This document shows, piece by piece, positions 1 through 13,532 of a DNA stretch of 64,000 nt. A program made the translations under genes and the position numbers. Below the pieces are notes generated by a model that saw only the letters and a program-made list of their open reading frames with translations, ran no database searches and had not been told where the DNA came from. Numbering within the stretch: the stretch's first letter is position 1; each line of letters opens with the position of its first letter. This DNA is from Uloborus plumipes (Eukaryota; Arthropoda; Arachnida; Araneae; Uloboridae): positions 1 to 64,000 of the forward strand of contig JAXGGA010001095.1 in NCBI GenBank assembly GCA_038373865.1, written 5' to 3'.

Positions 1-110
1 AGTTATATTTATTTATTTATTTATCTTTATTTATTTATTTATTTATCTTTATTCATTTATTTTTTAATCTATTTATTTTCATTTACTTTTTTTTTTTGTA
101 AACGAAAAAA
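1..110. repeat. (ATTT)n-rich simple repeat
   Basis: A run of ATTT units is interrupted at intervals by ATCTTT and ATTC variants and then fades into poly-T. It is low-complexity sequence continuing from outside the window, with no coding content. Confidence 0.85.
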
Positions 111-339
111 AAAAGCAATATGGCGAACATTTTTATTGGATTTTTTTTAATATATTAATAGCTTTTTTTTAAAAAACATAGAGACAGACTTAAGAAACAG
201 AGAGACAGAAAGCTGCGTTAAATTTGAGAGCAGACAACCGTTTGAGTCAGGACAGTCGTTATTAGTTCAGAAAAAAGGTAATTTTAAGCTCATTCTTCTG
301 CTTTTGCTTATTTTAAAAGATAAAATCGGGAGAATTTTT

Positions 340-500
340 ATTAATACAAATAAAGATGTTGGTAGAATGCAATCAAAGCGTTTATCGTCATCACTTCTTT
401 GTTTCTCACTATTGAGAATGTACTACCAGGATTAGAATCCCGGACCCTTCGACTCCGAGCCAAATACGTTCTCCTTGTGCCACAAGTCGGATGACAATTC
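340..500 (-). repeat. tRNA-derived SINE remnant (minus strand)
   Basis: Read on the minus strand, 483 to 470 gives GTGGCACAAGGAGA, which fits a polymerase III box A. At 442 to 429 there is a damaged box B-like word (CGGGATTCTAATCC against GGTTCGANTCC). The spacing between them is that of a tRNA head. The translation of this strand carries the RDSNPG string that box B regions often give by chance. No target-site duplication was found and the ends are uncertain, so this is an old or partial copy. Confidence 0.4.
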
Positions 501-1383
501 TTTTGAAATTCAAAGAGCAACTCACACAAATGATGTGCATTAAATAACATCCTTAGACATAGTAACAAAATTGTAAAAGTAAAAGAAAATAAGGTTTTAT
601 ACTTCTTGATAAAAAATCTTACCGATTAAGAACAAATAAAAAAAGTCAAGACATCCACAAAACTGAACTTTGTTTATCAAGATTAAATTTCATTTCCTAT
701 TATATGGCCTTCAGTACTTTATCACAAAGTTTAATTAAAACATCTTTAACATAGGAGGAAATTTAGTGAAAAAAATAAGCAAATAAATAAAAAATAACCA
801 CGTAATAAAATTCAAAGCCAACTTAAATTGCGTATTTGCACATTAAAATTCCCAGCACGGCCCCACGGTTAAAATTCGCAACACGAGTTATCGGCAGTAA
901 GTCTCCTTGAATTCCGGTTAATTAACATCTGAAGCTATTGACACTTGAGGCGATTTCTAAGGAATGTGGGCGATAAATGCATCGTTTCTAACATGTGGGC
1001 TATGAATGTTTGTTTGAGAAATTTTGTAGTAAAAGATTTCGCAAAAAGAAAAAAATAGGGAAATTGGTGCAGAGTTGGATGCCAGTTTGGTGAAGAGATT
1101 TATTGGGAAGTGAGAAAAAAAAAAGAAGAAAAGTTTAACTGAAAATAATTAACTGAAGTAACTGAACTTTGACTTCTTGCAATAGAATTTTTTTTTAACA
1201 GTATATTTGAGCCAATATTTAAAAAAGTGCCAATTTGAAGTTGGAGTTTTCTGAAAAAAATATTTTTTTGCAGAAAAAACTAATATTGTATTTTAAGTCT
1301 AAATTGGGTCTAAATGCAAGAAAATAAAAGGGGGAGGTCAAGGAAGTTATTTACCCCCTCCTTAGATTACTCACTTTTAAGCC
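501..1383. other. noncoding, no gene seen
   Basis: AT-rich sequence with a mildly GC-richer, non-repetitive stretch at about 850-1000. No reading frame or repeat structure is convincing. Confidence 0.5.
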
Positions 1384-2650
1384 GTTACAGATCTGATGAA
1401 TGTTACAGATCTGATGGTAATATGAGCTACATATTTGAGTTTATGCTTTCAGTCTTCGTTAACATCTCTAAATATGATATCATTTCCTTGCATTCTTAAC
1501 ATATAATTAAGATAATTATATTAAAATATATTTATATTAGGCTAAAAAATCAAATTTCATTATAAAAACGCATTTCTTGGAAATAAAATTGAGCGATAAG
1601 ATTTTTAGATAAAATAAATTATGAGATTACCAAATCCAAGCTAATAAAACATTTGTTTTGTTTTGAAACAACACACAACTTCAACTTTTTCAACACACAA
1701 CTCTGCTGCTTGCTTTTCTTTAATTAGTTGCAGGAAATTTAATTTCTTGATCAGAAATTCAAATTTAGCATGCTAGTTATTATCTAGTTATTTAGCGAAG
1801 TTATGAGAAATTGAAGCACCAAAAAAATAAATAAATAAATAAAATAATAATAATTAATTAACTTAATTTCTGCAGTGTCAATTTTTCTTATTTTACTAAC
1901 TTCTATTGTTAGGTCATACAAACCACAAATGAAGAAATTGTACTAAAACTCATTGCTTTTCATTTTTTAAGAACAAAAATATTCAATGTATATGGTTAAA
2001 ACCTATGATTTTTACTTTTTATAATTCTGAAACGTGTGAGTTAGTTCTGTGACATATTCGCTGTTTCTCAATGTTACCGCTCTGACTGTTACCGATCTGA
2101 CAAACTGACAAAGTTTTTTTTTTATTTCCGAGTCGATCGCACTAAACCAAAATCAAACACGTGGTTTTTTTCACTTGTAATAAAGGACTATACTTATATA
2201 TATAAAATAACTGTTAAAATAATAAAAACTGCGCATTTTAGAGCGCGTTACCGATCTGATGACTCAAATGACACACATTTTATAAAATCACTTTAAAAAA
2301 TCTTACCTACAATTTTAGATGCAGAAATGCAAATTTTTAATTACGATTCGATAAAACATCCCACCATGTACTCAGTATCACGTGGTATAGGTACAGGAAA
2401 TGATTTTGGGAGCCTAAACATAGATCGGAAGTTATTGTTACCACTCTGACGGCGGAACTTGGGACACGCTTATTTCGCATCGGCTAGAAAATCAGAAATC
2501 GATTAAAACAAAAATGAAGTAAAATATTAACAAAGGGGTAAAAATAGAATCGTTTTTTGTGCAAGTGCGTTTTTTTGTAAAGTTAGAAAGTGCGCATGAC
2601 CTGTTTGTATGCTAAGCTTTGCTACTGGGGATACGTTACCGATCTGATTT
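1384..2650 (+). repeat. cluster of seven GTTACCGATCTGA-type words
   Basis: The 13-nt word GTTACCGATCTGA or a one- or two-base variant starts at 1384, 1402, 2073, 2088, 2247, 2437 and 2635, always on the plus strand. GTTACAGATCTGA occurs twice, GTTACCGATCTGA three times, GTTACCGCTCTGA once and GTTACCACTCTGA once. DNA between the copies is not obviously related. The first two copies are 18 nt apart and the 2073/2088 pair 15 nt apart, so part of it looks like a broken tandem array. I did not notice the word elsewhere in the window. The function is unknown; it may be a decayed satellite or a binding-site cluster. Confidence 0.6.
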
Positions 2651-5340
2651 TTGATGTATAAAAACAATATTTTCTGAAGAATTTTTTTTTCTGATGTTAT
2701 TAGATGAAATGAAAGCAGAACCTTATCTTCTTTCTGGGGAAAATTATTTTTTTAACTAGTTATTGAAATACTAGTGAAAATTCACTTGGGACTCAAATTG
2801 GCACTTTTCTAATTATTAGCTCATTTATTAATAAATCATTTAATCAACGTTATTAAGACTCAAATTGTAAAAAAACAAAAAAAAAAAAAAAAAAACATGC
2901 AAGTCTTTCGGTGTTAGAAGGAACGCTTTCAAAACTATTGGAATTGCAAATGTTAAGCACGGGTCACAATAAAAAGCATTTCTCTATAATCAGTTCATTA
3001 TTTCCTCCAAAAACGTAAATGTTATGACCTTCTTATTTTTCGCTTTAAAGGGTTTGATGTTTGCTGTTTTTTCTTTCGCCATATTTCGATTCTGCTTTTT
3101 ATTGTGTCTTAAGTTAATATATGTTGCAGTCTTAGTGTAAAAAGTTAACTGGTTTGTCACTGGTACTTACTGTTAAGGTGATTTTAAACTTCATACATTG
3201 CAAAAAAAGAAAAAAACTTTTCCTAGCAGTGTCACAATATTGTTGCTATTTGTGCATTAATAGCGTTGATTTAGTCATTTATTGCTCCCGTACAAACTGG
3301 GATGTTTCAATCCCCGAAATAATTATTGATTAGTCCTATAATACAAAATATACTCGTCATTACGAAGGGCTATTCAAAAATACATTTGAATCATGTTTAA
3401 CGATGTCGCTGGGTCCACAAAAACGATTTCGTTGAAGCGAAATTTCTAAATACCGAAATCTTCATGACCAGATGCATAATTTAGGGAGACCTTACGAGTC
3501 TTCGTAAGAACATAATATTTGCTATGACTGATTTCGCTATAAAACGGTATTCGACTCAAAAAGTTGCAATAATAATTTGCCATTGATATTCTTTTATAAT
3601 GCAAAGGAATAAAATGAAAATTAAATATCATCGAAGTAGCACGCCGACATTAGATAATATCAATAAAGAATAAATAAATTATTGCACTTAAAATGAAAGG
3701 ATTTCACAACTGTATGATTTTTTTATTAGCAATAAAAGTCAATGCAAATTTATAATTTTCGAGTAGATCATATTGTTATGCCTTAATTATAATTTTTCGA
3801 AAATAGCTTGAAAAAATTTCAATACATAAATTAAAGTAAGAAAAAAGACGAAAAAAAAAATCATGCAATTAATGACCATTAATCGCATACTTTAAAGCTT
3901 TTTTTTTCTTTCATTATTTTTATGAGTCATCTGATGAATGTACAAAGCCGGAACCAGTTGAATCATAAATGAGGGAGATATAAAGTCATGAAATTTAGGG
4001 TGGCCTTATTTTGCGCACTTATTTCACACATAAAGAGTGCTATGAAACAGCCCCACTCCCCTCTCCAAGGAAGTTGTGGTTGAGCTTATTTAATACTCTT
4101 TTCCTGTTATGCATGGTCCACTATTTTTCTAAATATTAGAGAAATAGGAAAAATATTTTTTTTTTAATAATGATCAATGAATCTTGAAAACCGTTTCTTC
4201 AGAACAACTTGAAATTGTCTTTCATCAAAAAAACTGTATTGATTGGTTTCTAAATTAATTCAAAAATTTTCAAATTTGAATTCTGTTCCTGTATTACTTC
4301 AGTTTTAGGTATCACGATATCAGGGAAACTAAAACTTTCAATTTTCAGGAAGATCTTGAAAAATTTGTTATTTCTAAAAATAAATTTTATTTCCTTGAAC
4401 TTTGGCAAACAGAACACAAACAGGGCTAGGAAGACATAAAGATTGTGGGTATTGTGTTTAAATCATGCTTCTCCGCTGAAAAACATTTGAGATCTTTTTT
4501 AACCTTGTTATGAAGCAAGAAGCATCGATGCCGGTGTTGTGATGAGGGCTACAATGAATGAATGCCTTGAACTACGTATCGAGGTCTTGATAGAAATTAC
4601 TGAAAATGAAAGTGATTAGTTCTTTAGTTTCTTGAATAAGCAATTGCTTTCATCTCTTTGGATGCAATTACACTTTTTATATGTATGATTTATTGTTTAG
4701 AAAAATGGATATCTTATTGGAAAAAAAAGAAAGACTTTGAATCTGTTTTTAATAGAGTTTCAATGCTTGCAATTAAGGGGGGGGTTACTTGCTTGAAACA
4801 ATAATAATTAGTTCGTTCCAATTGCAAATTACAATTGTTTATGGAAAAAGAGGAATATGCTTGGCATACTCATTATTTTAATGAAAAACTTTATCAACAA
4901 GATCTACAACAAGTAGTCACGCAATTTGTTTCAAAGGCGAAAACACGCTGTTATTTTGACTGATTTTTCTCACAAAATTTAAGAGCCAACCAATTGCCCA
5001 ACATTTTATATTTTATGATCGATTCTCCTTAAGTTAGTTTTTTTCGACAGAGAAAAAATTCTTACAGTGATGAGAGCAAAAAATTGGATAGATTGTATAA
5101 TTTCAAAATTTTTGATACCCACCCGGAATACTATCAACCGTGCTTGGATGTATATCATACATAGATTTGCTTAAATTTGTTTTAAAAAAACAGCTAAACG
5201 TCACAAGCGGTGGAAAGAAGACAATAAACAACACTTTTTTATTTGAAAAGGCATAAAATAAAAAAATAAATATAAAAATATGTATGTGTGTATTCTACTA
5301 CAAACATACCGTTTAAGCCGAATCTTATACTCGGCTATCA
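2651..5340. other. noncoding, no gene seen
   Basis: AT-rich sequence with an A-rich run near 2873-2895 and a short G run at about 4778. Around 3425-3555 there are TTTCGTT/TTTCGCTATAAAACGG words of the kind found in TA-target MITEs, but I could not pair two ends. Confidence 0.5.
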
Positions 5341-5341
5341 T

Positions 5342-5523
5342 TTGATGTTCACGAATTCATGTGAGTTTTTCTCACCATCTATGAATGGCAACACCCCCTT
5401 TTACACCCTTTTCCTTTTACAAATCCCTTTTATGTCGGATATTTGCTAAATTTGGCGCGAAGATCTTTTTGATACTCAAGAATTCACATAGGGGTTTTTC
5501 GTCCCCTATGGGTGGTGAAAAAT
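5342..5523. repeat. two diverged copies of a hairpin-forming unit
   Basis: Copies at 5342-5388 and 5469-5515 (127 bp apart) align over about 47 nt, both starting TTGAT and sharing AAGAATTCA/ACGAATTCA and the loop TTTTTC. Copy 1 folds with an outer stem AATTCAT/ATGAAT and an inner stem GTGAG/CTCAC. Copy 2 folds with an outer stem TTCAC/GTGAA and an inner stem ATAGGGG/CCCCTAT. The stems differ in sequence yet both pair. Confidence 0.5.
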
Positions 5524-8500
5524 TAAATGAAATGGAACAGCTCTAGGGGAGTCTAGGGGAACAGCACAAGACTACTAAGCAGGAGAAACAGCATACTTAA
5601 AGTAGAAATTTGAATTTTCTGATGATCCTGATCCAGGCTCACATTGGAAGCATGTATCTGCAAAAGTAGATTAGCTACAATTTCTTTTATTTACTTATTT
5701 TTTTTCGAAAATGAGATTTTTTTTCTTTTTCTTTTTTTTTTAATTTTTTCATTGCAATACTTAACCAACAGGTAAGTCAAAATCCTGATACTGTCAGAGA
5801 ATTTCAAATTAATCCCCAAAATGGGTTAAACAATACAGGAAAAGTTATAGTAACTCTCTATATCTATTTGAGAAACAGATATGTCATTTTTTCCTCACGT
5901 GATTTGGAGATGCCTATTTTTCCAACCATGCCCTTTATTTTATAGTGTCAACCAAATATAAAACCAACAAGGCTCTTAATTTTGAGCGTAGCTCAAAAAA
6001 TTTAGCAAATAGGTCATACACGAATAAATCTCAGTGAAAGATTCTGCTCAAATAAATAACCCAGAAAAATAAAAACAACCGTTTTGTATAAATATGGCAA
6101 GAAATGGAACCTTAGAACTGCAAGTCATAAAGAAAGGTATGATTTATTTTATTAGTATCGCGTTATGATTTCTCGATCATGGAAAACGCGCGGCTTTCAC
6201 CGCCAAAACGTGCCTTGATTATAATGGCTGAGTAAAATGCAAGACGTGAAATGGAGGACAGAGGTCAAATCACGGACTTTGGGAACTCTTTCTTAATTGC
6301 CGGACTCGAGACAGTTGCGAGGACAAATATGTCTCGCGGAAGTGTATGTTTGCCATGCGAGACAGAGATTAAAGGCAAACAACAATTCTAATAAATTATA
6401 TTGTCTTTTGCCTCATTGGCTAAAAGAAAGGTTCTCCAACACTGAGAAAAAGGTGGGATCAGATTGGGTGTTTGTCCGTTAGTGTGCAGAAGGTTCAAGC
6501 AGCCACTCGGCTTTTGGAGGTTTTTCTTGGGGACAGTGTCCATATTAACTCGAGCAATCTTGGGAAACATAATAATAAAATTGAAAAACACACTATTTTT
6601 CACGCAACCTGCAATTGGAAGACTTACAACTAGTAACCTGGACAACAAAAATTCAAATAACTTGAGCGTAATTGAGTTATGTATTTATCAAGTTAAAAAT
6701 ATTATAATCGAAAATCTTAATACATAACTCAAAAAATAATCTACAAAAAATAGAAAATCAAATCTAATATTAGACTATAAGAAGTAAATAGAAAATATGT
6801 ATAGACACGGTCAAAAATGCAGAGATGATACATTTTCTAAGCTTAAAGAAAATCATGATGAACATTTAAAAAATGAAGTAACCTACGATAAAGAATAATA
6901 TGAACTGATTATGTAAATATTTTCATATTTTGCAGTAAAGGAGAAAGACCGATACAGACATATAACATATATGAATGATTTAATTAAAAAAGATAAGCTT
7001 CAAAATACTAGAATATTTCTCAAATTTTTTCACCTCGACAAAATAAAATATTTTATAAATTTTATTATTACTTTTTTCTTGATTAATGGATTGTACTGTT
7101 GTATATTAAATAAGAAGCACAAAGAAAACAAAAATATCGATCATGACTCGCTTCTAAACTTTTTAATTATCCTAAACAAAAAAATATAATTTCGTGTGGG
7201 AAAAAAAGGTACGGTAAAAAATATCATAAAAAAAGACCTAGTGGAAAGTGTAATGCAATTTGAAGGAGACAAATTAAAGTTATTTATTATTAGGACCGTT
7301 TTCTTTCTAATAAAGCTTTAATTTAATATCGAACAGCACATTTCTTTTCAAATATACTTGCTTTGAAACTAATAAAAAACAAACAAACACAACAGTAATA
7401 TGATGAATTAAATCTGCTTTAGATTACGAGTTACACAATTTAAGTCTACACTGCTTAATTCGATTATTCATTGTGGTTAATTAATTAAAAGTAATTATAA
7501 TACTTTCGTGTAAGTTCAGCACGCTGCCTATTCCACTTGAGAAATATTTAGCACTGATTTAAAAATCTCGCTGAAAATGAGTTTCACTTAAAGTTTATAC
7601 ATTATTTTCAGCTATTTCCTAAAGTCTTTTGGATACTTTATTAAAATTTACAAGTTTATTTGCTCCGGAGCAGAAAAATTTACATACGGATCTTTTCATC
7701 AGTATTGATAAATAACAGTCTCTCCAAGTTACTGAAGCATAAAACTTTAATCAAAGTAATTGGTAAAAATTTCAGCTTGACTTCAAATACCAATCTTCTT
7801 CTCCTATTTTAGTTTTTCAGTAATTAAGCTAAAATGCCGAAAAAATGCTAATGAAATGCTTTACTCGGTATTTTTAATTTGAGCTTGTTGCAAGTGGATA
7901 CAAGAGAATACAGATTATCTCCTACTTTCAGAATGTTTTTCTTCGAGGGGCTGAGAAGGGTTACGGGGAATAACACGTGATTAAAAATAATGCTTAAGGG
8001 GAAACGATCGCCTGGATCGCTGAAAATACCCATCTCAAGTTAAATGTCAATCATGTTTTGCACACAAAAAACACGTTTTCTGCAATAATCGGGTAAAAAT
8101 CTTCAAGGTTTCAAACTTTAAACTGGAACGTTGATTAATATAATGCACTTGTTAAATAATCAGAAATGATTTTTTTTCTGAAAATATTATTAAACGAAGC
8201 TGCAGTGTTCTGTATTTGAACTCACTCAGTAAAGATAAAAGTAAAACAGTTGATTCTTATAGTTCAATCAAAGCGATTCATCAAGTTGTACTTTTCCGAG
8301 CAGGTATAATTTTAATTTTCCGATTGATGCGTTTTGTTCTTTTTATATTTTGCGTGAAAGCATTTTATAACAATTAACATTTGGAAAAACAACGCGGTAC
8401 ACATTTTCACCTTTAAAGGGGAAAAAATGATGAACCTATTGAAATTAAGAAAAAAATCGTAACAGATGTAATATCAATATGGTGATCACACAATATTATG

Positions 8501-8739
8501 AATCATGATATATTCTTTAAAAAAATCTGAATATGAGTTGAATCAATCGAGGATTTTTTACCATATAAAGGAAAGAAGTTTTGTTACCTAATAGGCATTA
8601 GAAGGTATTTTAATACTTTTCAAATTCACCTTGAATAGAAGTAAACAGATTTTTCTACTTGTAATCTAAGACAGTTGGAAAAAAAAAAGATAATTGACGA
8701 AAGAAAAAGTCTAAACATCAAATCAAAAGATTAAGATCT
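5524..8739. other. noncoding, GC-richer island at about 6170-6560
   Basis: Mostly AT-rich. The 6170-6560 stretch is GC-richer and non-repetitive, with stops in all frames over short distances, so it is more like conserved noncoding DNA than an exon. Frames at 6464-6727 and 6971-7189 have AT-driven composition (Ile, Lys, Asn, Phe) and no recognisable motif. Confidence 0.4.
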
Positions 8740-9260
8740 CTGTGATGTTTTCAATCGAACTCGAATTCGGTCCTAGGAACTTGAATGGAGTATTGAATCA
8801 GTGTCCCCCAATCCGAGAGTATGCTCGGTGTATTGATTCCAAGAGCACTGATGGACTGCGGCCACAGGACGCTTTCCCGGTTCACACCTGAGCCACCCTC
8901 TTTTGCCCCCCAAAAAGTAAAAAGGGGAATGAATCTGTTTCCTCTACGGGTACTTTATCTATGGCTGGACGACACAAGGCATTTGATTTCTCTTTCTCGT
9001 AACACTCCGCGCGATTATTCTCGAGTCTTAGGACAGATGAGGCGTTGCGAATTGGAAACATTTTAAAGCGAAACGGCTTCTTCAACTTCGGAATAAAACT
9101 TCGCAACACGCCATTAGTGGCCAGGAAACTTTCTCAATCGGCGATTCTTACCCAAATAGCTTTGGGAATGCTTTTTTGGATATAAGGGGAGGGTGGCGGA
9201 GGGGACCTTTATGTCAGGGGTCAGGCGGAGATAATTGCCGCCATTGATTTCCACATATGA
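8740..9260. other. GC-richer single-copy island, candidate regulatory DNA
   Basis: Base composition rises clearly above the flanks and the sequence is complex and non-repetitive. Opposing short open frames (8821-9066 plus, 8882-9109 minus) overlap and neither shows a known domain or good splice borders. The downstream part contains ATAATTGCCGCCATTGATTT, which holds ATTA/TAAT-type homeodomain cores. I infer possible regulatory DNA; conservation cannot be tested here. Confidence 0.2.
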
Positions 9261-12200
9261 AAATTGACGAACTTTATATATATGTATACATTATACAATT
9301 GTATGCATATGAGTCATTGAGAATAAAAGTGTTGTAAATTGATAAAACAAGATTTTAAGTAATTGAACGGTTTAATAGACACATTAGCACAAAACAATAC
9401 TGCTGTTTAGTTCAACAATTTCACTTTTTGAAATAGTGATAAACAATGGAGACGGTGTGCATCTCCAGAAATATGAATATATTTTAATAACATACAATAT
9501 CATACTTCATTTCATTTTTAGTCTTAATTATATCTGTGAGTGCAACTTCAGTAAATATAAAACACGGGAAGTTTCTTTACTAAAGATCTGCGATCAACTG
9601 AACCTGCGGTGTTTTCTAAAACTGTTTTACAACGTGAAATTTCAGTCATGAGGTTCGCAAGAGCTAGTTCAATACTCTGGTTTAACACCAATAAGTAAGT
9701 AAAACAATTGTAAAATTGACCACTAGAAAAAAAAGAGCGTTTCTGAGATTTTTTAAAAATATTTAGAGTGGGAATACATCCACGAGTCTCCCAAATTGCT
9801 ATAAATGTTCTATTAAAACGGTGCGCAACAATATTTCACACTAGCCTAATTGGCACTTACGAATGTACGTACGCAATGCTATATTGGCTTTTATGCAAAA
9901 AATCAGACCACTTTTCTTTTTAAAAAAAAATCTTTTTCTTTTGCTGACTGGGTGCGGTCAAAAAAAACAAAATGCTTTTCTAATATTGTGAATCAACATC
10001 AATAATTATCATCATTAAAATATTCGCGTAATGGAAATCATGAATATTTTTTTTACAATGATTTCACATTTTTACCATGAGTTGTTAACAACGATATCAG
10101 GAGTAAATAAAATCATCATCGAGTGAGAAAAAAGTTGCAAAAATAAAGATAAGATTTTTTAGTGATGAAGAAAAATAACTAAGAGTATATATATATAGTA
10201 ATATTGCCGGAAATTGAAAACAAATAATGAATATTTTAAATTAAAGTTAACACAAATCACAATGCCGTTCCTTTCAGTTAAAAAAACCTTCTACAATAAG
10301 TAATAGAAATAAAATACCCAATGGTTTAAAAGAGCCACTCAAAATGCTTTAAAAAGAAAACAATGCAGATTTTCCTTCGATATAAATTATATAAATGTTT
10401 TATGTAAAATAAAGGATAATAATAAACATTATACGAAAAAATATGACAAAAATCAAAACGTTTTATTTTCGCTGAAGAAGTAAAATAAATACATTCCTCA
10501 CATTCAATCATCCAAGTATTCTGAAAGTTCAGGAAAGAAAATAAATGACAAATACCATTCCTTTAAATTAAGAAAAATTTTAGAGAAAACAAACAAAAAC
10601 CAAAGACTAAAAAATTGATAATTTAAGTGAAATAAAATTAAACCAATTCGTATCGACTTCTTTTATATAAGTTTCTATTGTTTTCCACTGCACCATTCAA
10701 AAATGAATTGCATTTATTTCTTAAACATCAAGCTCAAACTGAAATCCAATCTCAACAAAAGTCCATTTTTCCACCATTATTCCTTTTTTAGAAACACTTT
10801 AACTCGGTTCATTTTTTACAAAACCTCTACCTGTTTTAGTTCCGGAAGAAACGCGTATTATATATTTAAATAAAAAAAACTTACACCACACCTGTAATTT
10901 AGACCGGTCTATGACTTTCGAACAACCCTTCCTCCTTCAAAAAACAAATTCCAGCAAACAAACTATCAGGATTAGTGTTTTCTTAAATCGGGACTTGTAG
11001 AAAAAACTTATATTAAAAAAATATGTTTAGGAAAAGAGATAGCACCACTTGCCTTTTAACAGGAGCAGCAATAACAGGTATGACAAGAAGAAATGAAGAA
11101 TACATTTTTAAAAAGACCGCATAAAAGGAGGAAATTTGCAAGAAATTAAGCAAGTACGACGTCCAAAAGAACGGTAGCAGAGTTCGAGGGGAGATAACAG
11201 CAAGCTTTTCTTACAAGAGTACTGATTGATGATTTAGCATAAACTCCTATTTGTTAAACTCCTAGAAAAATACCACGGAAAAAAACTGGTAGATTCAGAA
11301 AACAACTAGGAGAAGCTTAAAAAAATTAACTTGAAAAAGAGAGTTTTTTTTCGCGGTTTGAAAATTATTGGCTGGAGAGTATTTTTAAGAGATCGCTTCA
11401 TCTTGTGGAATTGAGGAGAAGCGTCATGTGTTGGGCACCTAGTGAATGTTTAACTTTAAAACTACGTTGCACCTGATGTTGAGAGAGAAAAAAAAGGAGC
11501 TTCTTCAGTTTGGCTGGTATTTCGCAAGTTATGGCGAAAATCTGTGCTCTTAATTGCACGTCTACAGCTGCTTAAATGCACTTAGGAACTTTTTGTAATG
11601 TTTTCTTTTCTTTTCTTTTTTTACACAAAATTAATTTCATTAGAGCAAGTAAAATGTCAATTATTAAAAAAAATAATTAAAATAAACAGTTATCATTTTG
11701 TTGTTAATTAAATGACCAAATAATTAAACACTCATGAATCGTCATTAACAACGTGATTACTATTTATATGTAATCGAATTACATTTTTTTTTGATAAATA
11801 TTTAAAATTTAATAATTCAAACCGTGGTTTGTTCCTTCACCAGGGTATTTATTTATTTTTAATCTACATGTGTAAACTTTTCAATTGTGTGTGTGTGTGT
11901 GTTTTTTTTTTTTTTAATTACTACTTCGTATTGGATTTTGTCTTTTTATTTTAGTCTTGTCAGTGCAACTGTATTTTTTAGACGCTTTCAGAAATTTTAC
12001 ATTATAAAGTTTTTAGATTTGATACATATTTTTATTAGTGGGATTTTTGGAGTTACACAAAGTCTATTCTTCCTCACACTACAAAAAAATTAACTTAGTT
12101 TGGGCAAATATGTAAAACGATTGAACCAAAAAAAAAAAAATCTTAATAAAAAAAATTAAAGATTGTATTGTCATATATTTACAATTTTTAACCTTCAAGA

Positions 12201-13532
12201 AACAAATTTAATCAATATATATATTTAAACGTTAGAATTGTCAATATGAACGAGACAGCGGACACAAAATTCAAGAAATAAGAACACGTTTTATTAAAAT
12301 GAGTGCGAAGAAAATCACTAAATAACCGCTAAAAAATTATCATTAAAAAGAAAGACTCTCCACTTTTCCGTACAAATTGAGACACAATTTAGACAACTAC
12401 CGTATAGCACAGGAACGGGTATTATTTGAGCGAACAGCTGCATTTTGTAATGATCGAATTAAATGTATGACAAATGGCATCCAGTGGTAGAACAGAAATG
12501 CGTGGGTGATTAAATTGGCCATCAAAGGGTGATAGCCCAACCCTTAACACGTCATTTGTTCGCTCGAATTCAAGTGGTCCACCCAATACTGGTGAGCCTA
12601 TTTTCGTTGATTGAGATGTTCCAAGCACGGCACGTCTTCGCGATTCCAGAAAGCCAATCAGGATTACTTTTCAAATGGCACTAATGGAGAGAATAATTAG
12701 CGCCTTCGGAAAGTAAGAAATTAGAAAAAAAAAGAAATCTTTCATAAATTTTATGCGTGACAAAAAGTGGAATTTGGGAGCTGAGGTTTAGATATCTTTC
12801 AAGGCATTAGAGTTGGATGTGAAAATAAAATTATGAGTATTCTGGAAAAAAAAAGATACTTAGTAAGTTAAATTATGTGTTCATGACAAGTGCTGCCTAT
12901 CTTTATTTCAGTGGCATTTGGGTAGGGCTGTCAAAAGACAAATGTCCGGGCCAAATAACTAGTTTTGATCTTTAAAGAAACTACAAGGGTACTTAGTCTG
13001 CTGGGAAAAATTGCTTCATTGCGTAGTTTCAACTTTTCGCACCCCGGCCACAGAAATGACATATTTCAGAAATGTGAAAAAGTGCATTGATTTTGAATTT
13101 AAAATCCAATTTTAATGCTCTTCATACCACAAAACACAAAGTTAGTTTGAATAGCTCGTTTTGGCGACGTTATAATAAGGCACAATCAACAGTCGCACAT
13201 AATTAAAATTTCACAATTTCGAAAAAGAAACTGTAAGTTCATTTTAAAGATAAAAGTAAATTTAAGTCCATTAATTCAGACTAAAACGCCAACCGGTAAA
13301 CATAACATTTATGTTTAACGCATATTGTAATATTTGAGAAACAAATCAGTTAAAGGTAGTGTTGTGTAAAACAATGATATATAATGCAATTTTTTCGAGT
13401 TGTGTCTCTTCTATTGAAGGGGTGATATATGATCAACAGGGACTAGAAACTGACCTGAAACACATTTTATCTTCTTTTAAACCTTCAAAACTGTCTTTGT
13501 CATGAATGCAATGTGGGTGAAAAAGACAATTA
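9261..13532. other. noncoding, (GT)n at 11886, GC-richer stretch at 12400-12720
   Basis: AT-rich sequence with many A/T runs. A GTGTGTGT run followed by poly-T lies at 11886-11913. The 12400-12720 stretch is more complex in sequence, with no coding evidence beyond a short minus-strand frame at 12422-12628 that resembles nothing I know. Confidence 0.45.

Noticed and set aside
341..568. 75-codon minus frame with RDSNPG
   Set aside because: The peptide arises from a tRNA-like box B in a SINE head, not from a protein gene.
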